64,000 nucleotides of DNA, taken from positions 27,418 through 91,417 of the forward strand of contig JAQXIJ010000061.1 in the NCBI GenBank assembly GCA_029007725.1, written 5' to 3'. Every line of letters starts with the position of its first letter. Position 1 is the first letter of the stretch. Position numbers and translations under genes: made by a program. The notes beneath the pieces are model-generated. The model saw nothing but the letters and a program-made list of their open reading frames with translations, was not told the DNA's origin and did not search any database. Source of the DNA: Bacillota bacterium (GTDB lineage Bacteria; Bacillota; Clostridia; UBA1381). Shown here in pieces: positions 1-8,193 of the stretch.

Positions 1-2
1 GC

Positions 3-503
3 GGGCCAGGGTCATTTACCGGCCTCAGAATCGGCGTGACGACTGTAAAGGGACTTGCACACGCGGCAGATAAGCCGGCAGTTGGAGTGAATACGCTGGA
101 GGCAATGGCGTATAATCTTCCGCTTTGCCAATACATTATTTCGCCGATAATGGACGCAAGGCGTGGACAGGTGTACAATGCTTTTTACAAGTTTTCGGAT
201 GGAGTGCTGACAACTCTTGAAAAACCGCGAGCGGTATCGCTTGAGGACTGCGCAAAGCAGCTTAAAGAATATAACGAAAAGGTTGTTTTTTTGGGTGACG
301 GAGTTCCTGTGTTTCGGCAGAGGATATCAGAAATTTTGGGTGAATTGGCGCTTTTTGCTCCGCAGAACGTGTGTATGCAGCGGGCAAGCTCTGTTGCGGA
401 GGCAGCAAAAAATAAAAAAACGCTTGGATATGCAGAGCTCGTGCCTAACTATTTCAGAAAATCACAGGCAGAAAGAGAATCAGAGGAAAGAGGTAAAAAA
501 TAA
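3..503 (+). CDS. tsaB: TsaB, tRNA t6A37 threonylcarbamoyl transferase accessory subunit (5' end cut by window)
   Basis: TsaB partners TsaD and TsaE to add threonylcarbamoyl to A37 of ANN-decoding tRNAs in the cytoplasm. The open frame runs in from the left edge and its first visible residues are GPGSFTGLRIG, the signature loop of the ASKHA-fold TsaB/TsaD family; this continues without a stop into a TsaB-like body (about 166 codons are visible, against about 230 in a full protein, so roughly the first 65 are missing). A GTG at 36 lies inside the signature and is not the start. The stop overlaps the rpiB start by one base (TAATG), so the two genes are translationally coupled. rimI, often next to tsaB, is not seen here. 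Confidence 0.93.
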   Translation, partial: GPGSFTGLRIGVTTVKGLAHAADKPAVGVNTLEAMAYNLPLCQYIISPIMDARRGQVYNAFYKFSDGVLTTLEKPRAVSLEDCAKQLKEYNEKVVFLGDGVPVFRQRISEILGELALFAPQNVCMQRASSVAEAAKNKKTLGYAELVPNYFRKSQAERESEERGKK

Positions 504-937
504 TGTTAGCAATCGGTTGTGACCATGGAGGTCTTGAACTTAAAAATCACATAATTGCTCATTTGAAGGAACAGGGCATTGAGTGCAAGGATTTTGGAAC
601 ATATGACGAGAACAGTTGTGACTATCCGGATATTGCGGAAAATGTCTGCGGCGCTATAACCTCGGGCGAATGTGAAAGCGGCATTCTTGTCTGTGGAACC
701 GGCATAGGAATGTCTATTGCCGCAAATAAAATCAAGGGCATAAGAGCGGCACTCTGCACAGATGTGTATTCTGCAAAAATGACGAAGCAGCACAATAATT
801 CAAACGTAATCTGCCTGGGCGGACGCGTTACCGGCAGAGAGCTTGCATTTATGATTGTTGACACATGGATTTCGGAAAAATTTCAAGGCGGTAGACATCA
901 GAACAGAATAGACAAAATTTCCAAACTTGAAAAATAA
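503..937 (+). CDS. rpiB: Ribose-5-phosphate isomerase B
   Basis: RpiB interconverts ribose 5-phosphate and ribulose 5-phosphate in the non-oxidative pentose phosphate pathway; the family also includes LacA/LacB. Its 144 residues match the usual length. The N-terminal GCDHGG phosphate-binding loop (about residues 5-10), the CGTGIGMSIAANK segment with the catalytic cysteine (about residue 65) and the KQHNNSNVICLG segment are all present. ATG 503 overlaps the tsaB stop and the preceding purine-rich AGGAAAGAGG acts as ribosome binding site. A 620-base gap without a convincing gene follows, so this is probably the last gene of the tsaB unit. Confidence 0.95.
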   Translation: MLAIGCDHGGLELKNHIIAHLKEQGIECKDFGTYDENSCDYPDIAENVCGAITSGECESGILVCGTGIGMSIAANKIKGIRAALCTDVYSAKMTKQHNNSNVICLGGRVTGRELAFMIVDTWISEKFQGGRHQNRIDKISKLEK

Positions 938-1002
938 CGTGATAAAGTCCTTAATGGTTGTATTTTTTCATGAATTAAATGTTTGATAATATGAACATGA
1001 CA

Positions 1003-1180
1003 TCGGGGGCTATAGGGAAAAGCACCGGCCGGGAACACTCAGAGCGTGGGATCACGACAATTCTTGTTACGCTGTTTACCGGATTTCTCATAGGAATGTG
1101 AAACGGTGTAAATGTGCTTGTTTAGTGAAAACGAGAACTTATAGACGGTGCGAGACTCTATCTTAAAATATTTTTTTTGT
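1003..1180 (+). ncRNA. Candidate structured RNA downstream of rpiB (class not recognised)
   Basis: This stretch is far richer in G+C than its flanks and folds by eye into a closed multi-branch structure. The ends pair (ATAG 1012-1015 with CTAT 1158-1161; GCACCG 1022-1027 with CGGTGC 1146-1151). Inside are three stems: CCGG 1029-1032 with CCGG 1079-1082, continued by AGCGT 1043-1047 with ACGCT 1069-1073; TTTCTCAT 1084-1091 with ATGTGAAA 1096-1103; and CTTGTTT 1117-1123 with AAAACGAG 1128-1135. A T-rich tract follows at 1170-1178. It does not show the conserved cores of tmRNA, SRP RNA, RNase P RNA, T-box or common riboswitches. Strand is taken from the position of the T-run. Function unknown; the fold is inference from complementary segments only. 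Confidence 0.45.
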
Positions 1181-1559
1181 ATGCAGGCTTTCTCTGAATA
1201 TAATTTCGAAAATGCCGTTTTGAGTGCGGTATGTTATACAAAAAGACCGCTTTATTACCCATTTATGGGCTATACCATAACAGCTTCAAGATGACTCGGA
1301 AAAATGTTTGTAACGAAAGTTGTCGTAATAAATGGATCGTGCATATTCCGTATAGCGTGTATTTTGAAACAATTTTTCGCTTTATTGTCTGTACGCCGTC
1401 TGGTGGACAATTACATAGTTGGCGGAAATCGTATATTTTGCTGTGGCATAAAAAAACTGTTTTCATAAATGAAACGTATTAAAGACTGTCAAAAAAAACA
1501 ATAAACAATCAGCCGAAGCACAGACTGATTAAAATTAATTACGGAAAGGTTGTGTTTTA
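1181..1559. other. Intergenic stretch before the nitroreductase gene
   Basis: I see no convincing gene. An 83-codon open frame at 1231-1482 has no good ribosome binding site and a composition unlike a protein. A short inverted repeat AATCAG/CTGATT (about 1507-1530) is followed on the minus strand by a T-rich run, but no minus-strand gene reads toward it. The last bases carry the GGAAAGG ribosome binding site for the next gene. Confidence 0.4.
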
Positions 1560-2078
1560 ATGAACGCAGTACTTGATAATATAAGAACAAGAAGAAGTAT
1601 AAAAAAATATAAACCGGAGCAGATAAAAAAGGATGATCTTGACGCAATTCTGGAGGCAGGCACATATGCCCCTACAGGAAGAAATTTGCAGTCCCCTATA
1701 ATTGTTGCGGTTCAGGACAAAGAAACCATTAAAAAGTTGTCGAAAATGAATGCAAAAATTTTAGAAAATGAGAAAATAGACCCGTTTTATGGTGCACCGA
1801 CTGTTTTGGTTGTTCTTGCGGACAAAAACATTAATACATATATTGAAGACGGAAGTCTTGTAATGGAAAATTTGATGCTTGCGGCACATTCTCTTGGATT
1901 GGGTTCGTGCTGGATTCACAGAGCTCGTGAGGAATTTGAAAGCGAGGAAGGAAAAGCTCTGCTAAAAAAATGGGGAGTAAGCGGAAATTATGCCGGAATA
2001 GGTCACTGCGTCTTAGGTTATGCGGACATGGAGCCGATCGAAAAACCGCGAAAAGACGGATATATAATAATAGTATGA
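1560..2078 (+). CDS. Nitroreductase-family FMN oxidoreductase
   Basis: Members of this flavoprotein family bind FMN as dimers and use NAD(P)H to reduce nitro compounds, quinones or other small molecules; the true substrate cannot be read from sequence. The 172 residues carry the family's N-terminal TRRSIKKY FMN-phosphate-binding motif, the APTGRNLQSP loop at about residues 36-45, and the C-terminal glycine-rich FMN loop ending in GHCVLGYAD. ATG 1560 follows GGAAAGG by about nine bases. It is 18 bases from the next gene and both end at the same terminator, so they are probably co-transcribed. Confidence 0.88.
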   Translation: MNAVLDNIRTRRSIKKYKPEQIKKDDLDAILEAGTYAPTGRNLQSPIIVAVQDKETIKKLSKMNAKILENEKIDPFYGAPTVLVVLADKNINTYIEDGSLVMENLMLAAHSLGLGSCWIHRAREEFESEEGKALLKKWGVSGNYAGIGHCVLGYADMEPIEKPRKDGYIIIV

Positions 2079-2096
2079 TAATAAGGAGTCAGGTCC

Positions 2097-2861
2097 GTGA
2101 CGGTAAAAGAGATAACATCAGCACAAAATCACAAGTACAAATATTTTAAATCGCTTAAAACAAAAAAGACGCGCGATAATAACCGTCAGTATACCGTAGA
2201 AGGCATAAAATCGGTGAATGATGCAATAAATGCAGGTGCTGATATTGACTGCGTTATAGTTTCTAATAGCTTCGGCATAGATATTTCGACGGAAACGGTG
2301 TATAAGCTTCCGGACGAACTGTTTGCAAGGCTTTGCGATACCGAAACACCGCAGGGGGTTATGGCGGTCATCAATATGCCGCCCAAAAACAAAAAAACGC
2401 TGTCACAGGACAAATTGTACCTTTACTGCGATAAAGTTACAGATCCGGGAAATGTGGGGACCATAATAAGAATTTGCGATGCGGCGGACTGTGGACTGCT
2501 GCTGTCGCGTGGAACGGCAGATATTTATAACCCCAAAACGGTGCGCGCAAGCATGGGATCGTTTTTTCACACTGAAATAACAGAGAGCATAACTGTTGAT
2601 GATATTGAAAGCTTCCGTGTGGCAGGGTTTAAAATTATTTGCAGTACACTTTCGGGAAATACGTCGGATTACAGATATGCGGATTATGGCGGCAGCACAA
2701 TTATAGTTGTTGGAAACGAAGCAAACGGTATTTCGGACGAAATACTGGCACTTGCTGATGTTTGTGTAAAAATTCCCATATGGGGAAAAGCAGAATCACT
2801 GAATGTAGGTGTTGCATCTGCACTTTTGGTATATGAAGCACAAAAAAAGCGGAAAACATAA
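2097..2861 (+). CDS. TrmH-family (SpoU) RNA 2'-O-ribose methyltransferase
   Basis: SpoU-type enzymes transfer a methyl group from S-adenosylmethionine to a ribose 2'-OH in rRNA or tRNA; this one resembles the RlmB/TsnR-like group but its target nucleotide is not predictable. The 254 residues have an N-terminal RNA-substrate-binding domain and a C-terminal knotted SPOUT domain with motif 1 (VTDPGNVGTIIR, about residues 113-124), motif 2 (VVGNEANGIS, about 203) and motif 3 (IPIWGKAESLNVGVA, about 226). The start is GTG 2097, chosen because ATAAGGAG lies about ten bases upstream and it begins the conserved N-terminus. A terminator overlaps the stop codon. Confidence 0.9.
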   Translation: MTVKEITSAQNHKYKYFKSLKTKKTRDNNRQYTVEGIKSVNDAINAGADIDCVIVSNSFGIDISTETVYKLPDELFARLCDTETPQGVMAVINMPPKNKKTLSQDKLYLYCDKVTDPGNVGTIIRICDAADCGLLLSRGTADIYNPKTVRASMGSFFHTEITESITVDDIESFRVAGFKIICSTLSGNTSDYRYADYGGSTIIVVGNEANGISDEILALADVCVKIPIWGKAESLNVGVASALLVYEAQKKRKT

Positions 2862-2872
2862 TCCGCTTTTTT
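2842..2872 (+). terminator. Rho-independent terminator of the methyltransferase gene
   Basis: The stem AAAAAGCGGA/TCCGCTTTTT with a short loop ends in a run of six T. It begins inside the last codons of the methyltransferase gene and the stop codon sits in its loop. Confidence 0.85.
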
Positions 2873-3133
2873 GTGTATTTGTTTTATTATACGATATATT
2901 TTACGTTCTGATAAAATTTCTAATATATTTCGAAAAATGATGATTATAACTGTTCCGATTTGCAATCTTTAGTACCTATAATTTTGTAATAACATTTAAT
3001 ATATGCTGTATTAAATTTGTTGGTACATATGTTGAAAGAACTGAAATTCTTATAATAAACATTTATAAAATAAGTAAAATCCTGTAAGAAACATAATTTT
3101 TCTACTTATTTATATGTAAAAATAAAAAAATCT
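2873..3133. other. AT-rich intergenic stretch upstream of dprA
   Basis: No gene is visible. The only structure noticed is a 9-bp inverted repeat, AAATAAGTA at 3068-3076 and TACTTATTT at 3103-3111, lying just upstream of the dprA promoter. It could be an operator or a chance feature of AT-rich DNA. Confidence 0.4.
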
Positions 3134-3162
3134 TTGACATTCCGACATTTTTGTAGTAATGT
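3134..3162 (+). promoter_or_regulatory. Promoter for the dprA-topA operon
   Basis: A perfect -35 box TTGACA (3134-3139) is followed after 17 bases by TAATGT (3157-3162). Transcription would begin near 3169, which places the upstream in-frame ATG at 3159 outside the message and supports the dprA start at 3198. Confidence 0.65.
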
Positions 3163-3197
3163 ATTTAGTATGGACAAATTTGCGTGGGGGTGAGAAG

Positions 3198-4355
3198 ATG
3201 GATAACAGGATGTATTGGATGTGGCTGACTGCCATGAGTGGCATAACTAACGGCGACATAACCGCTTTGTTTGAACGGTTTGACAGCATCGACGATATTT
3301 ATTCTGCAAAAGATTTTGGTGGAATTTCCGGTATAAAACCGCTGGCTCGGCTAAAACTTAAAGATAAAAGCCTAAAAAAGGCAGAAGCAATGTTGAAATA
3401 TTCAAAAGAGAAAGACATCAAGATTCTTACCTATGACAGTCCAGAATTTCCAGATTCTCTGCGGTGCATTTCGGATCCGCCTTATGTTTTGTATCTGCGC
3501 GGAGAGGTTATGCAGTGGGACAGACTGCTTGCTGTTTCTGTCGTGGGAACGAGAAATTGCACTGACTACGGAATAGCTGCTGCAGACAAGCTGTGTTTTG
3601 CGCTTGCTGAAAATGGGGTAACTATTGTGAGCGGCATGGCACGCGGAATTGATACCGAAGCATCAAAGTCTGCAATCAGAGCCGGAAACAAAACGATTGC
3701 TGTTATGGGCTGTGGGGTTGATATAGTGTATCCGCCCGAAAATGCGCACTTAATGAATAAAATTATTGAAAACGGGGCGGTTATATCGGAGTATCCTCCG
3801 GGGACTCCGCCAAAACCAATGCATTTTCCGAGAAGAAACAGAATAATCAGCGGTCTTTCTCGCGGGATATTGGTCATTGAAGCACCGGAAAAGAGCGGCG
3901 CACTGATAACTGCGCGCTTTGGTCTGGAAAACGGCAAAGATATTTTTGCTGTTCCTGGTAGCATTTTCAAGAGCAGCTGTGCCGGTACAAACCGGCTTAT
4001 TGCGCACGGCGCAAAAGCGGTGTCTGAGGCGAGAGATATTCTTGAGGAATATGTCTATGATATAGAGCGTCTGGGAATTAAAAAACCTGATGCTGTGCAG
4101 CACAAAATAAAAAAAACACCGAAAAACAAGGTAAACAACGTGCTTAAAATCACACCGGACGATAAAAAATATGCTAACCTTTCAGAAGATGAAAGGCAGA
4201 TAATAATGTTATTGATAGAAAGTAATCTGCATATTGATGATATAAAAAGAAAAAGTGGATTTGAGATAGGTAAACTGACAACAATATTGTCCATGCTGGA
4301 ATTCGGCGGATTTATCCAAAAGATTCCGGGGAACAATTACAGGCTTAATATATGA
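3198..4355 (+). CDS. dprA: DNA-processing protein DprA
   Basis: DprA binds incoming single-stranded DNA during transformation and loads RecA; it is also widespread in bacteria not known to be competent. The 385-residue protein has an N-terminal SAM-like helical region, a Rossmann-like DprA core (the SGMARGIDTEAS loop around residue 140, the YPPENAHL segment, and the FPRRNRIISGLS motif) and a C-terminal winged helix after a basic linker. I start it at ATG 3198, behind GGGGGTGAG, rather than at ATG 3159, which lies upstream of the predicted transcription start. Its position directly before topA and trmFO is the conserved Firmicutes arrangement. Confidence 0.93.
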   Translation: MDNRMYWMWLTAMSGITNGDITALFERFDSIDDIYSAKDFGGISGIKPLARLKLKDKSLKKAEAMLKYSKEKDIKILTYDSPEFPDSLRCISDPPYVLYLRGEVMQWDRLLAVSVVGTRNCTDYGIAAADKLCFALAENGVTIVSGMARGIDTEASKSAIRAGNKTIAVMGCGVDIVYPPENAHLMNKIIENGAVISEYPPGTPPKPMHFPRRNRIISGLSRGILVIEAPEKSGALITARFGLENGKDIFAVPGSIFKSSCAGTNRLIAHGAKAVSEARDILEEYVYDIERLGIKKPDAVQHKIKKTPKNKVNNVLKITPDDKKYANLSEDERQIIMLLIESNLHIDDIKRKSGFEIGKLTTILSMLEFGGFIQKIPGNNYRLNI

Positions 4356-4371
4356 TTAACGGAGGAGTTTT

Positions 4372-6444
4372 ATGGCAAAGAAACTTTTAATAGTGGAATC
4401 ACCGGCAAAGGCAGGCACTATAAAAAAATATCTTGGAAAGGAATATGAGGTGGCGGCATCTATGGGTCATATCATAGACCTTCCGAAGAGCCAGCTCGGA
4501 GTCGATATTGAGCATGGCTTCATGCCTAAATATATTACAATACGAGGCAAGGGCGAGCTTTTGGCAAAGCTTAAGAAGCTTGCCAAGGCAGCAGATGTTG
4601 TATATCTTGCAACAGACCCAGACCGCGAGGGAGAAGCAATAAGCTGGCACATGGCAAAGGCGCTTAACATTGATTTGGAGTCGGATTGCCGTGTTACATT
4701 TAACGAAATTACAAAAACCGCTGTGAAGGCATCTATTAAAGAGCCACGAAAAATTGACATGAATCTAGTTGACGCGCAGCAGGCAAGAAGAGTTCTTGAC
4801 AGAATTGTGGGTTATAAAATCAGCCCGATTTTGTGGGAAAAAGTCAAGAAAGGTCTCAGCGCCGGAAGAGTTCAGTCGGTTGCAACGCGGATGATATGTG
4901 ATCGTGAGGACGAAATCGAGAATTTTACTCCAAAGGAATACTGGACTGTTGAAGCAGAGGTTGCGGATGAAAAATCCAAAAAGAAATTCAACGCAAAATA
5001 TTTCGGCGAAAATAACAAAGAAACCGAACTCTTGAAAGGAGAGGAAGCCGAAAGGGTTATAAAGGATATAGATAAATTTACGGTAACTGCGGTTAAAAAG
5101 AGTGAAATTACGAAAAATCCGCCGCCGCCGTTTACCACAAGTACCCTTCAGCAGGACGCGTCGCGCAAAATTGGATTTTCGACATATAAAACGATGCAGA
5201 CGGCACAGACACTGTATGAAGGTGTGAATATCGGTGGAAAATTCGGTACAATCGGTCTTATCACATATATGAGAACCGATTCGCTGAGAATTTCCGTCGA
5301 AGCTCAGCGCGAAGCTATAGGATATCTTACAGCGGAATATGGAAAAGAATATGTACGTCCGCGTCAGTACAAGGCTAATAAAAACGCGCAGGACGCTCAT
5401 GAGGCAATTCGTCCGACCAGCATAAATATCACTCCGTCACAGATCCGTGATAAGCTGTCAAACGACCAATTTAAGCTTTACAAACTTATTTGGGAAAGAT
5501 TTGCGGCTTCACAGATGGCGGCAGCTATATATGATTCAGTCAGCGCGACGCTTAATTCGGGTACACATACCTTTAAGGCAAGCGGTTCTCAGATAAAGTT
5601 CAAGGGATATCTGATGGTGTATGAAGAAGGCAGCGATGACAAAAAGGAAAAGATGAAAATGCTTCCGCCAATTGAAAAAGATGAGGTGGCAGAAGTTAAG
5701 TCGATAGATTCGATGCAGCACTTTACAAAGCCGCCGGCACGATATTCCGAAGCGGCACTAGTGCACGCTCTTGAAGAAAACGGAATCGGCCGCCCGAGTA
5801 CCTATGCGCCGACGATAACAACCATTGTTTCGCGCGGATATGTGCGCAGAATTAAAAAGCAGCTTGTTCCAACAGAGCTCGGAATGATAACAACCGATAT
5901 AATGAAAAAGCATTTCAAGGAAATTGTGGATGTTGAGTTTACTGCCGGCATGGAAAAGGAACTTGATGAGGTTGAAGACGGAAAACTCGGCTGGGTAAGC
6001 GTTTTGTCCGGTTTCTATCCGGACTTCAGCAAAAATCTGGAAAAAGCGACTGCAGCCATAGAAAAGGTGAAAATTAAGGACGAGGAATCCGATGTTGTAT
6101 GTGAAAAATGTGGCAGAAAAATGGTTTATAAAATTAGCAAATTTGGAAAATTTCTGGCTTGCCCGGGATATCCAGAGTGTAAAAATACAAAGACCATACG
6201 TAATGAAACAGGAGTTAAGTGCCCGAAATGCGGTGGAGAAATTCTTTCGAAAAAGTCGCGCAAGGGCAAAATCTACTTTGGCTGCGAGAATAATCCGAAG
6301 TGTGATTTTATGGTATGGGATACGCCTGTAAAGAACGAAAAATGTCCTCAGTGTGGCGGAGTTTTGCTTAAGAAAAAGGGTAAAAGCGCAAAAATTTACT
6401 GTACAAACGAAAACTGTAAATATGAAAGGAAACCGTCAAAATGA
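4372..6444 (+). CDS. topA: DNA topoisomerase I (type IA)
   Basis: TopA relaxes negative supercoils by passing a strand through a transient single-strand break. The 690 residues contain the N-terminal TOPRIM domain (VESPAKAGTI near residue 8; DPDREGEA near residue 85), the catalytic tyrosine at residue 299 in TYMRTDS, and three C-terminal four-cysteine zinc fingers at about residues 575-605, 617-645 and 660-685. Start ATG 4372 follows GGAGGAG. Its last bases overlap trmFO by four (ATGA), showing tight coupling. Confidence 0.97.
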   Translation: MAKKLLIVESPAKAGTIKKYLGKEYEVAASMGHIIDLPKSQLGVDIEHGFMPKYITIRGKGELLAKLKKLAKAADVVYLATDPDREGEAISWHMAKALNIDLESDCRVTFNEITKTAVKASIKEPRKIDMNLVDAQQARRVLDRIVGYKISPILWEKVKKGLSAGRVQSVATRMICDREDEIENFTPKEYWTVEAEVADEKSKKKFNAKYFGENNKETELLKGEEAERVIKDIDKFTVTAVKKSEITKNPPPPFTTSTLQQDASRKIGFSTYKTMQTAQTLYEGVNIGGKFGTIGLITYMRTDSLRISVEAQREAIGYLTAEYGKEYVRPRQYKANKNAQDAHEAIRPTSINITPSQIRDKLSNDQFKLYKLIWERFAASQMAAAIYDSVSATLNSGTHTFKASGSQIKFKGYLMVYEEGSDDKKEKMKMLPPIEKDEVAEVKSIDSMQHFTKPPARYSEAALVHALEENGIGRPSTYAPTITTIVSRGYVRRIKKQLVPTELGMITTDIMKKHFKEIVDVEFTAGMEKELDEVEDGKLGWVSVLSGFYPDFSKNLEKATAAIEKVKIKDEESDVVCEKCGRKMVYKISKFGKFLACPGYPECKNTKTIRNETGVKCPKCGGEILSKKSRKGKIYFGCENNPKCDFMVWDTPVKNEKCPQCGGVLLKKKGKSAKIYCTNENCKYERKPSK

Positions 6445-7748
6445 GAGTAAAGGTAATCGGAGCGGGACTTGCAGGATGCGAAGCTACATGGCAGCTTGTA
6501 AGACAGGGGATTGAGGTTGAGCTTTGTGAAATGAAGCCGCAAAAATATTCGCCTGCGCATCACAGCGAAGGCTTTTGCGAACTGGTGTGTTCAAACTCAC
6601 TGAAGGCGGACAGAATAGAAAATGCCTGCGGACTTTTAAAAGAAGAAATGCGTCTTTTTGATTCGGTGATAATGCAGGCGGCGGACGTTGCACGCGTGCC
6701 GGCAGGCGGTGCACTGGCCGTGGACAGGGACGTTTTTTCGGACTATGTCACAAAGATGATAAAAAGTAATCCTTTGGTTACTGTGAAAACCGGTGAGGTT
6801 AGCAAAATCGATACAGATGAATATACGATTGTTGCAACCGGACCGCTTACTTCAAAAAGCCTTTCGAAGGAAATTGCAAAGCTCACCGGAAGTGAGGGAC
6901 TTTACTTTTATGACGCTGCTGCACCAATAGTGTCGAAGGACAGCATTAATATGGAAAGAGTATTTTATGGCGCGAGGTATGGGCGCGGTACCGCAGATTA
7001 TATAAACTGCCCCATGACAAGAGATGAGTATAGCGCGTTTTATAACGAGCTTATAAATGCCGAAACAACGACGCTTAAAGAATTTGAAAACAAAAAGGTT
7101 TTTGAAGGCTGTATGCCGGTAGAGGTCATGGCAAAGCGCGGAGAACGAACATTGCTTTTTGGACCGTTAAAGCCGGTCGGACTGATTAATCCACAAACCG
7201 GAAAGGATGATTTTTATGCCGTAGTTCAGTTGCGTCAGGACAATAAGGAAGCATCGCTTTATAATTTAGTTGGCTTTCAGACAAATCTGAAATGGGGCGA
7301 GCAAAAACGCGTGTTTTCTAAGATATCCGGGCTCGAAAACGCGGAGTTTGTTCGTTATGGTGTAATGCACCGCAACACGTATATCGACGCACCGAGGGTG
7401 ATCAACAGATTCTATCAGATGAAAAAATATCCTAAAGTTTTTTTTGCGGGGCAGATTACCGGAGTTGAGGGATATGTGGAATCTGCTTCCTCTGGAGTTT
7501 TGGCGGGATATAATATGGCGCGTATGATGTTGGGAAAGACCATGACAGAACCGAGTTCAAAAACGGCAATCGGCGCGCTTCCGCTGTATATTTCAAATGA
7601 ATCAATTGAAAAACTGCAACCGATGAACGCAAACTTCGGAATTATAGATTCGCTCGAAAAACGAGTGCGGAACAAACAGGAGCGATACAGGATTATTGCG
7701 GAAAATGCTTTGGATATTGTAAAAAGCAAGGTGGATTCTGATGAATAA
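6441..7748 (+). CDS. trmFO: tRNA (uracil-5-)-methyltransferase TrmFO, folate/FAD-dependent
   Basis: TrmFO makes 5-methyluridine at position 54 of tRNA using methylenetetrahydrofolate and FADH2, the Gram-positive alternative to SAM-dependent TrmA. The 435 residues match the family length. The N-terminal dinucleotide-binding GAGLAGCEA motif, the VCSNSLKADR segment and the C-terminal GQITGVEGYVESA FAD-binding stretch are visible. It starts inside the topA stop (ATGA overlap) and its end overlaps the following small gene by eight bases. Confidence 0.96.
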   Translation: MRVKVIGAGLAGCEATWQLVRQGIEVELCEMKPQKYSPAHHSEGFCELVCSNSLKADRIENACGLLKEEMRLFDSVIMQAADVARVPAGGALAVDRDVFSDYVTKMIKSNPLVTVKTGEVSKIDTDEYTIVATGPLTSKSLSKEIAKLTGSEGLYFYDAAAPIVSKDSINMERVFYGARYGRGTADYINCPMTRDEYSAFYNELINAETTTLKEFENKKVFEGCMPVEVMAKRGERTLLFGPLKPVGLINPQTGKDDFYAVVQLRQDNKEASLYNLVGFQTNLKWGEQKRVFSKISGLENAEFVRYGVMHRNTYIDAPRVINRFYQMKKYPKVFFAGQITGVEGYVESASSGVLAGYNMARMMLGKTMTEPSSKTAIGALPLYISNESIEKLQPMNANFGIIDSLEKRVRNKQERYRIIAENALDIVKSKVDSDE

Positions 7749-8178
7749 GCTTAATAAAGATGAAATAACAATGCTTAAAATTGCGGTGGCTACGGTGCTT
7801 TCTACACTGATTTTGTTTTTTATCATTCACCCGTATGCAAACAGACAGACAGTGCAGAACGAGGAGCAGACAACCATAAATTCCGACGGAGAAGAGATAA
7901 AAAAACCGATTTTCACATATTATGTTACATCAGCCGACTTAAAGGACAAGGAAATTAAAGCTTGCCTTGAAAGGCTGACCGAGGAATATGGCACAAGGGT
8001 GGTTTTTGAAATAAAAAACGTCAGTGAAAATAGAAAGCTGCTTGACGAATATCCTGTAAAGGATCGTACGCCTGCACTAATAATGCAGGACCGAAACGGA
8101 AATGTTTCGGATATATTGTTTAAAACCGCAGAATACAAAAATTTAAAAGAGTCACTGGAACGGGTTTTGGAAAATTAA
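7741..8178 (+). CDS. Small membrane-anchored protein, possible thioredoxin-like fold
   Basis: I do not recognise this family. The 145-residue protein has one N-terminal membrane segment (about residues 11-32, rich in Leu, Ile and Phe) with the rest predicted outside the membrane. The soluble part has alternating strand and helix character and a Thr-Pro in a hydrophobic strand (RTPALIM, about residue 113) followed by a C-terminal helix, which recalls the cis-proline of thioredoxin folds, but there is no CxxC pair and only one cysteine. It overlaps trmFO by eight bases and is 15 bases before argS, so it is co-expressed with both. The fold suggestion is a weak inference. Confidence 0.7.
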   Translation: MNKLNKDEITMLKIAVATVLSTLILFFIIHPYANRQTVQNEEQTTINSDGEEIKKPIFTYYVTSADLKDKEIKACLERLTEEYGTRVVFEIKNVSENRKLLDEYPVKDRTPALIMQDRNGNVSDILFKTAEYKNLKESLERVLEN

Positions 8179-8193
8179 AAAAAGGGGTATCAT

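Noticed and set aside
1231..1482. 83-codon open frame between rpiB and the nitroreductase gene
   Set aside because: No ribosome binding site, biased composition, and similar frames on the other strand; it looks like chance in a non-coding stretch.
3159..3197. Upstream start for dprA
   Set aside because: The ATG overlaps the proposed -10 box, so it would lie before the transcription start; ATG 3198 has a good ribosome binding site.
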